From NCBI GenBank assembly GCA_019925795.1, contig CM034298.1, forward strand, positions 52,168,365-52,232,364: DNA of 64,000 nucleotides, written 5' to 3'. This DNA is from Dendrobium chrysotoxum (Eukaryota > Streptophyta > Magnoliopsida > Asparagales > Orchidaceae). Positions within the stretch are counted from its first letter, which is position 1. Every line of letters begins with the position of its first letter. The position numbers and the translations under genes are program-made. The notes under the pieces were generated by a model. It did no database searches. It was not told the DNA's origin and saw nothing but the letters and a program-made list of their open reading frames with translations. Below, piece by piece: positions 23,401 through 36,057 of this stretch.

Positions 23401-24640
23401 TAGAGACATACTACCCAATGTCCTCAGGTTAAAGAGCCATAGTATGAAGCAATATATTTTAAGAATTAATGATGTATGTTTATAGAAACAAATCTAACTT
23501 TATCTTATTTGTGTAACATGATTTATTCGTGGAGACTGAGGGCCTATTCCAACCAGTCTTTGAGAGTGATGATGACAAGCTATGATAAAAAAACCAATAA
23601 GCTTGAAGAATTATATAGTCGAATATGAAAAATAGCCAACTTATTAGATAGTTATACATTACTGTTCTACATTAGAGAGTTATGTATGCATATCCAGGAT
23701 CATCAAACTTGACAAATCTTTTGACATCCACCTACACTAGTTGTAAAACGTCTACCTATGAAAATCATGGGACAACTCCATATGTCTTTTTTGTCCCTTT
23801 GAGTTATGGGTTATGACCTTAGTTTGATTTTTAGTGGAGTGGATTAGAGGGAGGGAATACAACACAATCACCATTTATGCCATCAACATTTTTACATAAT
23901 GTCCATCATGGCTCATTCTATCTTTGATAGCTCTGATATCTCATAATGAGGGTATGCTAGATGTCCATTGCTACTACATTTTATTAATAATAACAATTTG
24001 AGGTATACTCTATGCAGTAATAAACTATTCCACTTATCAAGGCAAAAGTTGAGGGTGCATCACTACAACATCAGCTACAAAGCTGACCATTGTGTGCTCC
24101 ATATCATACAATATAGAGAGTGATGCCATATACAAATGCAACATTATAGACATTAATCTAATTTCTATGATGTAGTCTTATTTATGTGCTTATTACATAA
24201 TGTAATTCTTTTATATGCTTACTTTTGCTGAAATATCATGTTGTGAATACTATTTTTTCATTATATATTTCATTCTTTCTCAATGATATAAAGTCATATG
24301 GAATAATGTTAGATACATGAATTGATATTTCATTGTAATGAAAATAATGGATGGTAAGCATAGTTGTATATGGACACTATAATAAATTTAAAAAGCTAAC
24401 TTTAAATGAATATAATGTAAAGAAATAAGTAACTCTTTATAAATATCACTCAACGCCATGAAAGTTCTTTTTTTTCTCCTTAAGAAACTTATGGATACAA
24501 TATTACAGTTGAGATATTTATGTATTAAGTGTAATTGCATACTATTTATTGTGCTAAAATTCAGTGAAAATATGTTATTTTAGTTTTGTGCAGAAATTAT
24601 TCAAGAGAAGGACAAAATTTATAAGTGTTGAATGAGCTCC
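23401..24640. other. AT-rich stretch, nothing recognised
   Basis: Possibly the remainder of the same transposon relic (short coding-like pieces such as VYLWKSWDNSICLFC are seen), but nothing assignable. Confidence 0.35.
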
Positions 24641-25300
24641 ACAACACCCACATATATTGTGATGCAGCATTGCCGTCAACAATATCCTAGTGCCAATTTG
24701 TAACATTACAGCACCGGCTTCTCAGGAATTTAAGAATAATTTTGTGCCTCGGTGGAGCCAAGGTTAGTGTCGTAGCTTCTATCATCATCGCTACGTTAGA
24801 ATCAACACTACAGCTTTAGAGTCTTAAGAAAATTAGTGCCAGAGCATCGATTATCAAAATATCGCAGTGCCGGATTATACTTTTAAGCATCGCATCGCTC
24901 AACTTTTGTAGTGCTGCGGTGGAGTAGTTATCAAAATGAAGAGCTGCGCTAACTCAGCCAAAAGATGCATTGGTTCACCCAATAACCATGCCAGGTCAGC
25001 CCAACCCCACAACAGAGCAAATAATACAAAGCTGAGGCGCTAGTTCATTTTGTATCATCACGACGCAATATTGTAGATCGCCGCGATGCCTGAGTCCATT
25101 TCTATGCATGTATAAATAATTTTTCAATTATTTTATTTGGAGAGTTCTATCATTTCAGTTGAGTTTTGTACTTTATAGTGTTCTTCTCTAGTTTCCTCTT
25201 AGAGTAGAGTCTAAGGGAGGATAAGGAACTGCAAGATACTTTCCTTTGAGAGATATTAGCCTCTATTATGTAAGTAATTCTATTATTAGAAGAAGAAGTG
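24640..25300 (+). other. Possible LTR fragment with TATA box
   Basis: GC-richer segment (24640-25090) followed by TATAAATAA at about 25111-25119 and a transcribed-looking leader ending near TATTAGCCTCTATTATG. Composition and order resemble an LTR U3-R-U5, but no borders or partner copy were found in the window. Confidence 0.35.
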
Positions 25301-26978
25301 TGAAGAATATCAATTGATCTTTCCGAGTGACATTTATCTTATTCATTCTCCTGTATCTTTTTTATATGAATGAAATGAATATAAATTTGCTTTATGTGTT
25401 ATCCATGTATGGCTAAATCTCTAAATTTTGGGTTACTAATGTAAACATATAGTAAGTACTAATTTAAACTCTTGTGCTTTAAATTATTTCATAATTATTT
25501 TTAATATCTCCCATTCTTCATTTAATGCATACAATAATCATGTATGTAATTAATATTTGGTTTGATATATAGTCTCGATGGAGAAATATTGGAATAAAAA
25601 TGAATATTAAAATGGAATGTTGGCAACCTAGACATAGGATGTTAAATGTTCTATGTTCAATGGAGTTAGTAAAAAAATAAGAAAGCCTTAAAATCTCTCT
25701 TTTCACCCCTACAAGCTTTTCAGAGATCTATAGATGTATATGGTCTAATCCACATCTAAAATTAAGAATCTCATTAGGAAAACTATATATTCTTATGTTC
25801 ATTAGTTCAAAACATTTTTTTATATTAGTATCCAATTTTCTTACAAGTCTCTATTACGTGGCAAACTAAAAAATATTTATATTTACATTCAGTTGGATAA
25901 ATTGTGCATTTAGAATAAATTATAGCAGTTTAATTACAATTAAGCATAACGCTTTCTCGTGAGATTGACTCTCTTCTTTATTACTTTATTACTTGATCAT
26001 CATGTATACATGCGTATTTAATGGGCTTTCATAAATTTAATATCAAAGAAAACCTAAGTTTATATCCACATCAAATCAAAGTAAGACCAACCCACATCAT
26101 GTTGAACTACATTTTAAAGAATATGAGAATTGATATTGTATCTCTTGCCAATCCATTATGGGAAAACACTTCTTCTTGTTAACATTCTGAAGTGGTACTT
26201 CAATATGCTCATCATAAAACTATAATATAAGTATGTCCTCTAGGAAATCTCATTGTCGATATAGTACCCTAGTTAAACCTAAGTTCTTACTGGTCGTGTG
26301 TCAGTTATTATTTCTAACTTGGACTGCAAAATTGCATGGCACCTCTTTTGAATGAAATTTAAATTGATCAAATGATTATTTCACTCCCTAAATCTCTCTT
26401 GGATTAACCTTAATCCAGACTTGGTAATAAATTCAAATGTGGGATCACCATGCCTATTAATGGCTCTACATTTAATCACTATGATAACTTATCATGATGT
26501 GACATCTAATGATGCCAACGATAATGAAATACTCCATTTGACCCGATTTTCTTTCTAAGAAATTGTCGGATGATCATTACTTGGTCAATTGTAGCCATGG
26601 ATCACTATTTTTACAAATTAAGAAATGAGAACTACAACATTTACAACACCTATCAAAAAACTCTGGAGATTTGATGCTTCAAGATGATGAGCATGTCCAC
26701 ATATAGATAGATACCGCTAGTTAATAGTGTGGTAATGTATATTTTTAATAAGGTGAGGGTGGTTGCTATAAAACTAAAAAATCTACCTAACACTCTTTAA
26801 TTACAAGTAATTTATAATGTGATTTGAGAATTAAATCTATCATAAAAAAATATGTCGTATTGTCACAACTCTATGTGTAGAAAGCATAATATGAGTTATC
26901 AACATTGACATTTTCATGACATGTAAAATCTAATAACTATAAAAAGTTTTAAATTTTTTAATTTTTTTAAACCAATAC
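25301..26978. other. AT-rich intergenic stretch, nothing recognised
   Basis: No reading frame with known motifs; no repeat border. Confidence 0.45.
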
Positions 26979-28098
26979 AACAACAACAACAACAACAACA
27001 ACATTAAGCCTTTATCCTATTACGTGAGGTCAGCTGCATGAATTCTTTTCTCCATTGTGTCATATTAAGAGTCAAATTATCATTCAAATCTAATAAAGAA
27101 AGGTCATTTCTAATATTCTCTAACCAAGTCTTTTTAGGTCTACCTCTATCTTTCTTAACATAAGCCAAACCTAATACATCTACATTCCTAACCGGGTCAT
27201 CGGAAGGCCACTGTTTTATGTGAGCAAACCATCTAAGGCGACTCTTTCTAATCTTACTTCCACTGGAGTTACTCCAACCTTTTCACGTATATGCTCATTT
27301 CGCTTCTTGTCTCTAAAAGTAAATCCACTCATCCACCTGAGCATCCTCATCTATGCAACACTTAACTTAATATTACGCTTCTCTTTTAATGGCCAACATT
27401 CTGCACCATAAAGTATTGTAGGTCTCACCACCATCTTATAGAATTTTCCCTTAAGTTTGAGGAGGACTTTTCTATCAAAAAATGAGCCCGATGCATTCCT
27501 ACACTTCAACCATCCAACTTAAATTATGCTTATAATATCTCAATTTATTTCACTATCACTCTGACCAATAGACCCAAGATATCTAAAATGTATACTCTTA
27601 TTAATAATTTGATCACCCAAAGTTACAATCCCCCACTAGATCTATTACTGCTAAAATTACACTCCATATATTCAGTTTTAGATCTACTCAAACAAAAACC
27701 TTTAGACTCTAAGGTAGACCTCCATAATTCAAGTTTACCTTCAACTCCCTCTCTAGTCTCATCAACAAGAAGAATATCATCAGCAAAAATCATACACCAG
27801 GGTACAACCTCTAGCAAATATTTAGTGAGAACATCCATTACTAAAGCAAAAATATATGGGCTTAAGACTGATCCTTGATGTAATCCAACAGAAATAGAAA
27901 AATACTTGGTCAAACCACCTTGTGTTTGAACACAAGCAATAACTCCTGCATATATATCCTTAATGACTTGAATACAAGCTTTATTCCCCCCTGTCTTTTC
28001 TAGAACTCTCCATAGCACTTCTCTTGGAACTTATCATATGTTTTCTCTAAATCATTAAATATCATATGAATATACTTCTCCATCAAACCTCTCAATAA
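26979..28098 (-). mobile_element. RTE-like LINE, 5'-truncated copy 1
   Basis: On the minus strand this is the end of a non-LTR retrotransposon: reverse transcriptase fragment, C-terminal region with LRWxxG and RGRPKKTW-type motifs (degraded), and a 3' end of the kind GACCTCACGTAATAGGATAA followed by AAGGCTTAATG and a (TTG)n tail (the CAA repeat at 26979-27003, plus view). The TTG tail and that 3' end are typical of plant RTE-type LINEs (family knowledge). The 5' end is truncated inside the RT at about 28098. Confidence 0.8.
27623..28090 (-). pseudogene. LINE reverse transcriptase fragment
   Basis: 131-residue frame (28018 to 27623) with GLHQGSVLSPYIFALVMDVLT (RT motif with the QGSxLSP box) and FADDILLVDET (catalytic ADD motif). 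Upstream, KTYDK and PREVLW-type codons continue in another frame to about 28090, so at least one frameshift is present. Confidence 0.85.
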
Positions 28099-28632
28099 AT
28101 GTATAGCTTCCAAAGAACCCTAAAATGATTTAATTTTACAATCTCTTTAAAAATGATAAAAAAGCACTCATTAATTTGAGAGAAAGATGATCCACTGCAA
28201 ATATAAAAATAAATAATAAATTTGTACTTATAAAAAAATCTACATATATTTGAAAAAAGGAATTTAATTATAATTATATATATGTACATGAAAAAAAAGC
28301 ACTAGTTGGTGCTAGTTGAATTAACACATTATACTTATCACTGATTAAACTAGCGACAATGCCTCTTTTTAATTTCTTTTAACTCTTATTATTTGCTTTT
28401 AAAACTTTAACCCATTTTTCTCGGATAATAAATAGTTAAAAAAAAGGATGGTTATTAAATTACCTAAAGACCATAATTACTTTTAACAAAAACATGTAAA
28501 TGATTCACAAATGGGGGCTCTAATACACCTAGATTTTGTAAAGCTTAACAAATCATATTTTCCAGGATTAAGTTTTAAAATAGCATTTTGTACTCAAAAT
28601 TAAAAAAAAGAGAGAGCTTCAAGAGAACCTTC

Positions 28633-28760
28633 CCTCGGCAAGAAGAAATTATTACATGCAGAATCTGGATGTAGAGTTACGTCCGTATATGTGAGTGTAC
28701 ACTCATAGTCCTAACGTAGAATTAGGTCCAGACTCCGCATGTAATAATTTCTCCTCGATA
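28633..28760. repeat. Near-palindromic foldback element
   Basis: Two ~60-bp arms around the perfect centre GAGTGTACACTC (28693-28704). The outer arms share GAAATTATTACATGC and TCTGGA in inverted orientation. Size and shape fit a MITE or a miRNA-like hairpin locus; no clear target-site duplication was found. Confidence 0.75.
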
Positions 28761-29011
28761 AGAGCCAACTTGCATAAATATTTCTCTTAAGAGTATTATT
28801 CTAATTAAGACTTTGAGTGTTTTAATTAAAGAAGACATAAAAAAGAGACAAAGAGGAAGAATAACATTTTTTGAACCTTATAAGAATACTAAGAACCTTG
28901 CATTAATAATTGGTCCTAAGTATTTTGGGTAGCGCCATATCTGCTCTTATATTAAATAACATAAAGCTCCATTGTGTTGTAAAAAAGAATGAAACTACAT
29001 CATGAAATATA

Positions 29012-29049
<38 letters not shown>

Positions 29050-30000
29050 GCTTCAAATGCTATTATGAAATTGTAACAACTATATTTAAGCCAAAATAAT
29101 TATTTCCTTGGTATCTTGATTTGTCATATGTGTAATTAACTTTTGAAATAATGCTATACTTTTATTGCCCACCCCAATTTCCCCTTTTAGAGTTATCAAT
29201 TAAGTATGCTATCCAATATTGAAAATAGGAGAACATTTCCTTTTCAACTTCTATCTTACTATGATCTTTATACTCTTTTATAAAATGTGTGTTTGGTCTC
29301 TTTCTTTTGCACAACAATAGTTAAGAGAGGCTGATAACACAAACTTGTAAAAGTATTTCCCATTAGGTCTATGCACCAATATTATGTTAACAATCACCAG
29401 AAAATTAATTCAATGTAAGATTTAAAGTAACTTGCTACTACTAATATTTAAAATATAATAATTTGCATAGGACTTATATCTTTATTAGTTACAAAAAAAA
29501 ATTCTTTTAAAAGTACTTAGTTGCTCTTTCAGATTATCATCTTGATGGGTTTCTCGCCAAAATATTCAACACATGTTTTATGTAGCTTTAGAATGGCTTC
29601 CTAAATCAAGTACTATATTGGCATGGAAAGTTCCTTAATAATGTATTAGGCTCAAGCATTATTTCTAATCTTTTTTTCCCAATTTCATGATAGTCCCCTC
29701 ATCATGAAAACTGAGAAAAAATCTTCTTTTTCGATCATTATTAGTATCAAAAAGGAATAACACTATTCTTCTAATGGTAGAACATCAGACTATTAACAAT
29801 AAACGAAAGTTTTTTACTTCTGCACACATTTCCTCACAGTGTACTTCATGAAGGCTTTCTCAAGCTCTATATTCTTGAAGTTATTATTGCCTTTAATATC
29901 ATTATAATAACTCTTGTGGTTCTTGTCATCTCCTCAAATCTCTTCTCAGATGAAAATTGAATAAAGCTTAACTCAATGATCAAAATAATTTAAAAAATAC
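28761..30000. other. AT-rich stretch with a (CA)n microsatellite
   Basis: Contains a CA dinucleotide run of about 14 units at 29017-29046. Otherwise no gene or repeat border recognised. Confidence 0.5.
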
Positions 30001-32480
30001 TAATTTTTATAATTTTACCTCTAATGTTGAACATAATTGAGTGATCATCAATTTTCTCATCATCATCCTTTATTAATGGAAGCTAATGAGTTAGAGCCCA
30101 AAAAATTGAAGGTTTAGAGCGTTGAAGAAGTGGTTGAAGTTTTGAAGAGGTTTTCCCCACTTAAAAAGACTAAAGCTTTTAAAACACTTGATAACTTTTT
30201 AAATTGCTTCTAGTTATGTTTGTCACTCTAACATTGTATTACCTCTCAATAGGAATAATCAGGTTGGGAATATGCATATGAAACAAATTAAATCCATATA
30301 AGACAATGATAAAATAGAATGTCTAGTCCCTCAGCATGAACCTCATTTGAACTCACTTTCAAATCTCTATTTTGATGCAAGTGTTGAAGTTAAAGTTTGA
30401 ATGGGGTTCAAACTTTGTTTTGAACTTTATAGTTGAACCTATGTTTAAAAAATAAGTTTGAATTAGATTTGAATGGATGGGATGGGGGAGATTTATATAA
30501 ATGTTCAAACTATGTTTAAACAAAAAATGAACCTTATTTATGTGATGCGCCAACATTCAATTTCGAAGAAATGCCTCTTTTAATCTTCTAATTATCTACC
30601 ATAGGCACTAATAACATCCATATATAAAATAATGCAACGAAGATATCATCTCATTTAATTTCATATGAACATCAAAATATAAATTTTTATCAAATCTCAA
30701 AATAATCATATGCAATAGCCATGAACATCATTTATTCACATCAGTTTGTTTCAATATCATTCATGACTACAAAAATAAAAAAATAAAAAAAAAACTACAA
30801 CTATAACTCAAAATCGATCTCACTCCATTGGATCCTACCATTTCTTGAAATCATATAAACCACATAATGAGTAAAAGCCTAGTAAGTTATAAGAACTTAC
30901 AACTGCATTCAATGCATAGAACAAAAGCAACATGCTTGTAATCATTCATATCATATCAATGTGAACATGTAGTAGTCAGTATGAACAATATCAACTCATA
31001 TGAGTAATTATGTATCAAAGTGAGCAGAAAGAACAATAATCAGAAAATGGGTCAACAATTTCTATCTCAATCCTATCTCTCGCATATCATGCAATTTCTA
31101 TAAGAAGGGCTACCATATGCATTAATGCAACCTATTTATATTCTATTAATAATTAATATAAGTTAATCTACCACTTATTAATCTATCATTAATCTTATAG
31201 ATGTCATTTCTACATTAAGTCATGTATAACAATGTCTATTGTTATGCATGTCATGTCATGTTGATGCATTTATGTCATGTATCATATGTATTATTCATGT
31301 ATCATTACCATGTATCACATATATCATATATCAGTATTGTATATCTTCTGTATCATGTATCAATATGGTATGTATCATGTATCTTGTACATGTATGAATC
31401 TTAACACATATCCTATTCGCATATCATGTTGTATCTTGTATCTCATGTATGTATTATGTCATGTCATATAATATGGAATCATGCTATGTATGTATATAAT
31501 ATTATATTTATATTAAATCAGTCAAGACATCTAACTCATGAGATGTTTTCCTATATTAAGTCCTATAAGCCCTTTAGACCAAACATGAATTAGTCTCATC
31601 ATTCATATCAATATCGTAAATAGGAATCAACTATATCAATCACGACTTCATGTAAGTCGTCACTCATGCTTGTCGTTATATCAAATCAGTCAATCTCCTT
31701 ATGCCTTCCATCATGTCGCTTAGGATTATACCACAAACTTTATTTAAAGGAAAGCCTATCAGCTCACCCTCTTGTATAGGGTAACATATCTCCAGCTAAC
31801 TTGAATCAGTCAATCATTTTTAGCCAGTCTTTTTTGATTTCACACACATGCATCATGTATATCATAATAATAGTAATTATTACATGCGATGTACACATCT
31901 AGTGTAATTAACATGGCATGTAAATCTATCAAGTGTGATTTTCAATATGCTTATATCATTTCAAAATGCATGTCATGTCGAATGAACAATAAACTTTATG
32001 CATGTCATGCATTTCACCCAAATTAGATACAATAGTTTCTACTCATTTTATACATACTTCTTATCCAAATCATTTTATAAAAATTAACATATATACAAAA
32101 CTATCTGGTGAAATCTTAAGATGATTATGCCAAAATGCTCAGAATGATGATATCTACTGCATATGAAAAGTTATAAGATGAAGATCATCTAAGCCACAAG
32201 ATAATGTATTTTTATCTAATTTGAGAAAGAGAAAACCAATAATTCAAAGCCAGTACAAACAGGCGTATGGTAAAGATTACCTACCACTATCAGAGTAACT
32301 TTCATAACTAGAATGATAAAAAATGCTCACTCGAACCCTGCTTTCTCTCTCCTCCCTCCTCCATCTTTCTCCCCTTCTCCTCTCTTTCTCCTCCTCGACT
32401 ATGCATACAAATGGGTAGGGATGGTGGTGGTGAGGGATATAGAGAAAATGATTTTTGATATTTTATTAAAAAAATAATTT
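30000..32480. other. Unassigned LTR-like repeat region
   Basis: Non-coding, with features often seen in plant LTRs: ATAATGAGTAAAAGCC near 30865, CTAGTAAGTTATAAGAACTT near 30878, and a CT-rich tract at 32340-32400. No terminal duplication located. It contains the ATGTATC minisatellite below. Confidence 0.35.
31200..31500. repeat. ATGTATCAT-type minisatellite
   Basis: Some 20 degenerate units of 9-15 bp (CATGTATCAT, GTATCATGTATC, CATATATCATAT). Reading frames here (rich in M, Y, H, C, S) are artefacts of the repeat. Confidence 0.75.
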
Positions 32481-32504
32481 TAGTTATATAGTGCTATCTT
32501 TTTT

Positions 32505-33349
32505 GCTTTAGTCATGGATGTTCTCACTAGAAATTTGCAAGAGGTTGTACCCTAGTGTATGCTTTTTGCTGATGATATTATTTTTGTTGATAAGACTAGA
32601 GAGGGAGTTGAACTTGAATTATGGAGGCCAACCTTAGAGTCTAAAGGCTTTCGTTTGAGTTGATATAAAACTGAATATATGGAGTACAATTTTAGTAATA
32701 ATAGATCTAGTGGGGGATTGTGACTTTGGGTGGTCAAGTCATTAATAAGAGTACACATTTTAGTTATATTGGGTCTATTGTTCAGAGTGATGGTGAAATA
32801 GATGAGGATATTATTAGTAGAATTCAAGTTGGATGGTTGAAGCGGAGGAATGCATCGGGCTTGTTGTGTGATAGAAAGGTCCCTCTCAAATTTAAGAGAA
32901 AATTCTATAAGATGGTAGTGAGGCCTACAATGTTTTATAGTGCAGAATGTTGGCCATTAAAAGAGAAGCATAATATTAAGTTAAGTGTTGCAGAGATAAG
33001 GATGCTTAGGTGGATGAGTGGCTTTACTCTTAGATACAAGATACGAGATGAGCATATACATGAAAATGTTGGAGTAGCTCCAGAGGAAGATAAGATTGGA
33101 GAGAGTCTCCTTAGATGGTTTGGTCACATAAAACGATGGCCTTCTGATGGCCCAGTTAGGAAAGTAGATGTATTAGATTTGACTTATATTAAGAAAGGTA
33201 GAGGTAGACCTAAAAAGGCTTGGTTAGAAAATATTAGAAATGACATTTTTTATTAGATTTAGATGAGAATTTGACTCTTAACAGGACACAATATAGAAAA
33301 AGGATTCATGTAGCCGACCGCACATAGTTGGATAAAAGCTTGCTGTTGT
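32505..33349 (+). mobile_element. RTE-like LINE, 5'-truncated copy 2
   Basis: Plus-strand copy of the same LINE family as 26979-28098, truncated inside the RT (LVMDVLT, then MLFADDIIFVDKTREGVE with stops between) and ending with the RTE-type 3' end CGCACATAGTTGGATAAA and a short TGTTG tail. It is inverted relative to copy 1, with shared arms of roughly 0.85 kb. Confidence 0.8.
32720..33256 (+). pseudogene. LINE polyprotein C-terminal region
   Basis: 178-residue open frame with RIQVGWLKRRNASGLLCDRK, YKMVVRPTMFYSAECWPLK, EIRMLRWMSGFTLRYKIR and KKGRGRPKKAWLENIRNDI, the characteristic region following the RT in plant RTE-type LINE proteins. The upstream RT part is broken, so this is a fragment although this piece is open. 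Confidence 0.8.
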
Positions 33350-34236
33350 AGAAGTGCTACAACACTCAACACCTCTGTGCCGCAACGCTGCCTCCAATTT
33401 TTATAGATCTGAGAGATTGGCACTGTTGCGCCCAAATTCCAGCTGCTGCCCATTCCAAAACATTCTAATAGAGAGGGCATCATTGTCGTGCTCACCAGCA
33501 CAATGCCTTAGCGATCCCAGCTTGAATAATAACACAAGAAATTCAATTTATTTCATTAACATGTCATTAATAGATATTTAATTATGTGAAAATTAGTGTT
33601 ATTACAATTTAGAAATAGTTCAAAATTAGGTTCAAACATCTATTCCAAACTTTATGGAAGAACCTAGGTTTGCAAAAAAAAAAAAAAGAAGAGTTCGAAC
33701 TAAGTTTAAATTAGGATTGAACACATAATAGTGTGCGAACACAATTCAAACAAAAAAACATTAGGTCTGAACATGATATCATGTGTTTCAAAATTCAAAT
33801 GAGTCTTATATTATGTATGTAAACCTTTTAAAATCATTCAAAATTTATTTTTGAACCAAGGTTAAAACAAATAACTTTTGAACATGTCTCCTTATCATAA
33901 CTTATGAGGACTATTTGCATTTAATGGTGAACTATATCTTATCAAAATAATAATTAAAAAATATTAAAACTACCATTCTATTGGCAATTGAAGGGAACAT
34001 TTGAAATAATTGAATGAAGGCTTCAACTAAGGGATGATATAATGAGAAGAGTAATAATATAATCAATGGAACTCTAAAACTATCGTAGGAAGCTTGAAAG
34101 AGAGAAATTTGAGTTGCATTATTGTTCGAATGTTAGCGTGAATATGAGGGGTTATCCTTTATATTAAAAATTTGAGTATATTTTAGTACAAAATAAAAAT
34201 TTGAGCTTATTTGTCCAAACGAAAAATATAAATGAC
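33350..34236. other. Stretch without gene
   Basis: A GC-richer pocket (33350-33530) resembles in composition the segment at 24640-25090. The rest is AT-rich with repeated TTTGAACC/AAGTTTGAA motifs, which recur near 30360-30550. Nothing coding. Confidence 0.4.
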
Positions 34237-35373
34237 TGTTGTGGGCAGAAATATTCGTGGTGGTAGAGTGAGAGAGTTTTTTGTCTTAGCGATACACGAT
34301 AATTCAGCACACTAACCGTTAATTGAGATGACAATGGAACACCAGAGATTTTTATGTGGAAAATCCAAAGAGGAAAAATCACGAGGCCTTGTCGAGATGA
34401 AAAGATTCAATTATATTGGTGTTGGTTACAAAAGTTGAACTGTCCCTAACTTGAAGAAGACAAAATTATATTAGTCTAGAGAGTTGGACGCATTTTGCAT
34501 GGGTACTCGAGAATTTGCAGTATATGTGATTGAATGACAGCCGTCAAAAGTCTGGTGGTGGTGGCCGTGAGAAGGTTCAATTGAAGTTTGGCAATGGAAG
34601 CAGTCAAGTGGTCAGATGGAGTGTCAGTAATCAGGAGGAGACTTGGTAGGTATGGTGGCTCACGGGATGAGGTTCGATGATATTCAACAGATAAGTAGAA
34701 AGTCCAATGACAATTGATGGCTAAGATGAGAATTGATGGGCATGGTTGGTAGTTGGGAAGTGATTCGGTGATAGCAAACGAACAGACGGATGTTCGACGA
34801 CAGTAGGTGGTCTGGAAGAGATCCGGTATTGGCATTGGCTAGAGCATGCAAAAGAGCTTCGTAGTTTTCTCCTCTCTTTCTCCTCTCCTCATATGAAGAA
34901 TGAGGGTTTATTTATAATTTTTTAGAGTGGCATGCTTAGTAAATATAGCAAAGATTTAGGATAAACTTGGAGTGTTCCATCAGACGACTGATATCAATTT
35001 CTTCAATCATGGAGCATTTTGTTCATCTTTTAAGTTCGTTAATGATATTAACATTATGCAATCTTAGGCTTTTTGGATTCGTCTCGTTGAGCTGCTCGAT
35101 TCGATGATAAGCATGTCATAATCAGATATCGTTTGGTCATCCAATTTTATGCTCTAAAGCTTTCAAATATGTTTTGGTTCTTTGATTAGGGTCTATTTGA
35201 GCTCGGATTGGATTGAATTTAGTGTCATTGGGTTCGTCTCCCTGATATGTTCAATTTGGCTATAAGTTTGCAGAAATCGAGTTTGGATGATCTCAAATTT
35301 AATTTTGGAAGCTTCCGACTCATATTTGCATCGAGATTCATGCCCAATCAAGATGATTTTTGGTGACATATCA
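34237..35373 (-). repeat. Solo LTR, family 1 copy 3
   Basis: 1137 bp, plus view TGTTGTGGGC to GACATATCA, the same borders as copy 1. No primer-binding site adjoins its inner end (34236 side), as expected for a solo LTR. Flanks ATGAC (34232-34236) and ATGAG (35374-35378) match at 4 of 5 bases. It lies about 700 bp upstream of the kinase gene start. Confidence 0.8.
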
Positions 35374-36057
35374 ATGAGATATTTTTTCATATATTATGAG
35401 GTCCATAAAATAAAAAAATTTAAATATAGCTAAAATAAAAGAGTTTAATCATTATGATTCAAAATTTTATTTTTATATATTATTTTTATCTTAATATGAA
35501 TTATTTATTCAATAATATTGAAATTAAAAAATTGATCATAAAATTTTGATAATAATTTTAAAATTTATAAATTAAATTAACTCCAGTACTATATATTTTA
35601 GTAGAAGAAAAATTGTAATAATATTTTTATAATTTATATTTCAATAAATTTAAAATATATTATATTTATTTTAAAATTAGCACCTATTTTTTTAATTTTA
35701 ATATCTATGCAAAATGGGATATTATTTAATAGTAATATGTGATCTTTCAGAATATTAAAATTTGGAGCTATATATTCATATGTTTGCACCGTACATCATG
35801 CAAAACACCTTTGCCATTTTCCTTAGTTCATGGCGTGCACGTTTACGAGAACGTAAATCTGGCTGAAGCCGAACGCTTCTCCGAAAGCGCTTCCGGCTGC
35901 CGGAAATCCAAGCATAGATCGAGGAAGAAAAAAAAATCCGATCATCTGCGCATTGCTATTCTGATATCGTTTCATTAGTATCTTTTTCTTTCAAGAATTT
36001 CCGGTCTGCTCAATTTTACGGGAGAAAGAGCAAAGCTTCGTTGTTCTTTCTCGAAGG
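35374..36057 (+). promoter_or_regulatory. Upstream/promoter region and 5' leader of the kinase gene
   Basis: AT-rich up to about 35780 (TATATATTC at 35769 is a possible but unproven TATA box), then normal-GC sequence with a pyrimidine-rich leader (TTCGTTGTTCTTTCTC near 36038) just before the proposed ATG at 36058. No transcription start can be set from sequence alone. Confidence 0.4.

Noticed and set aside
27588..27878. Plus-strand frame of 96 codons
   Set aside because: Antisense shadow of the LINE reverse transcriptase on the minus strand.
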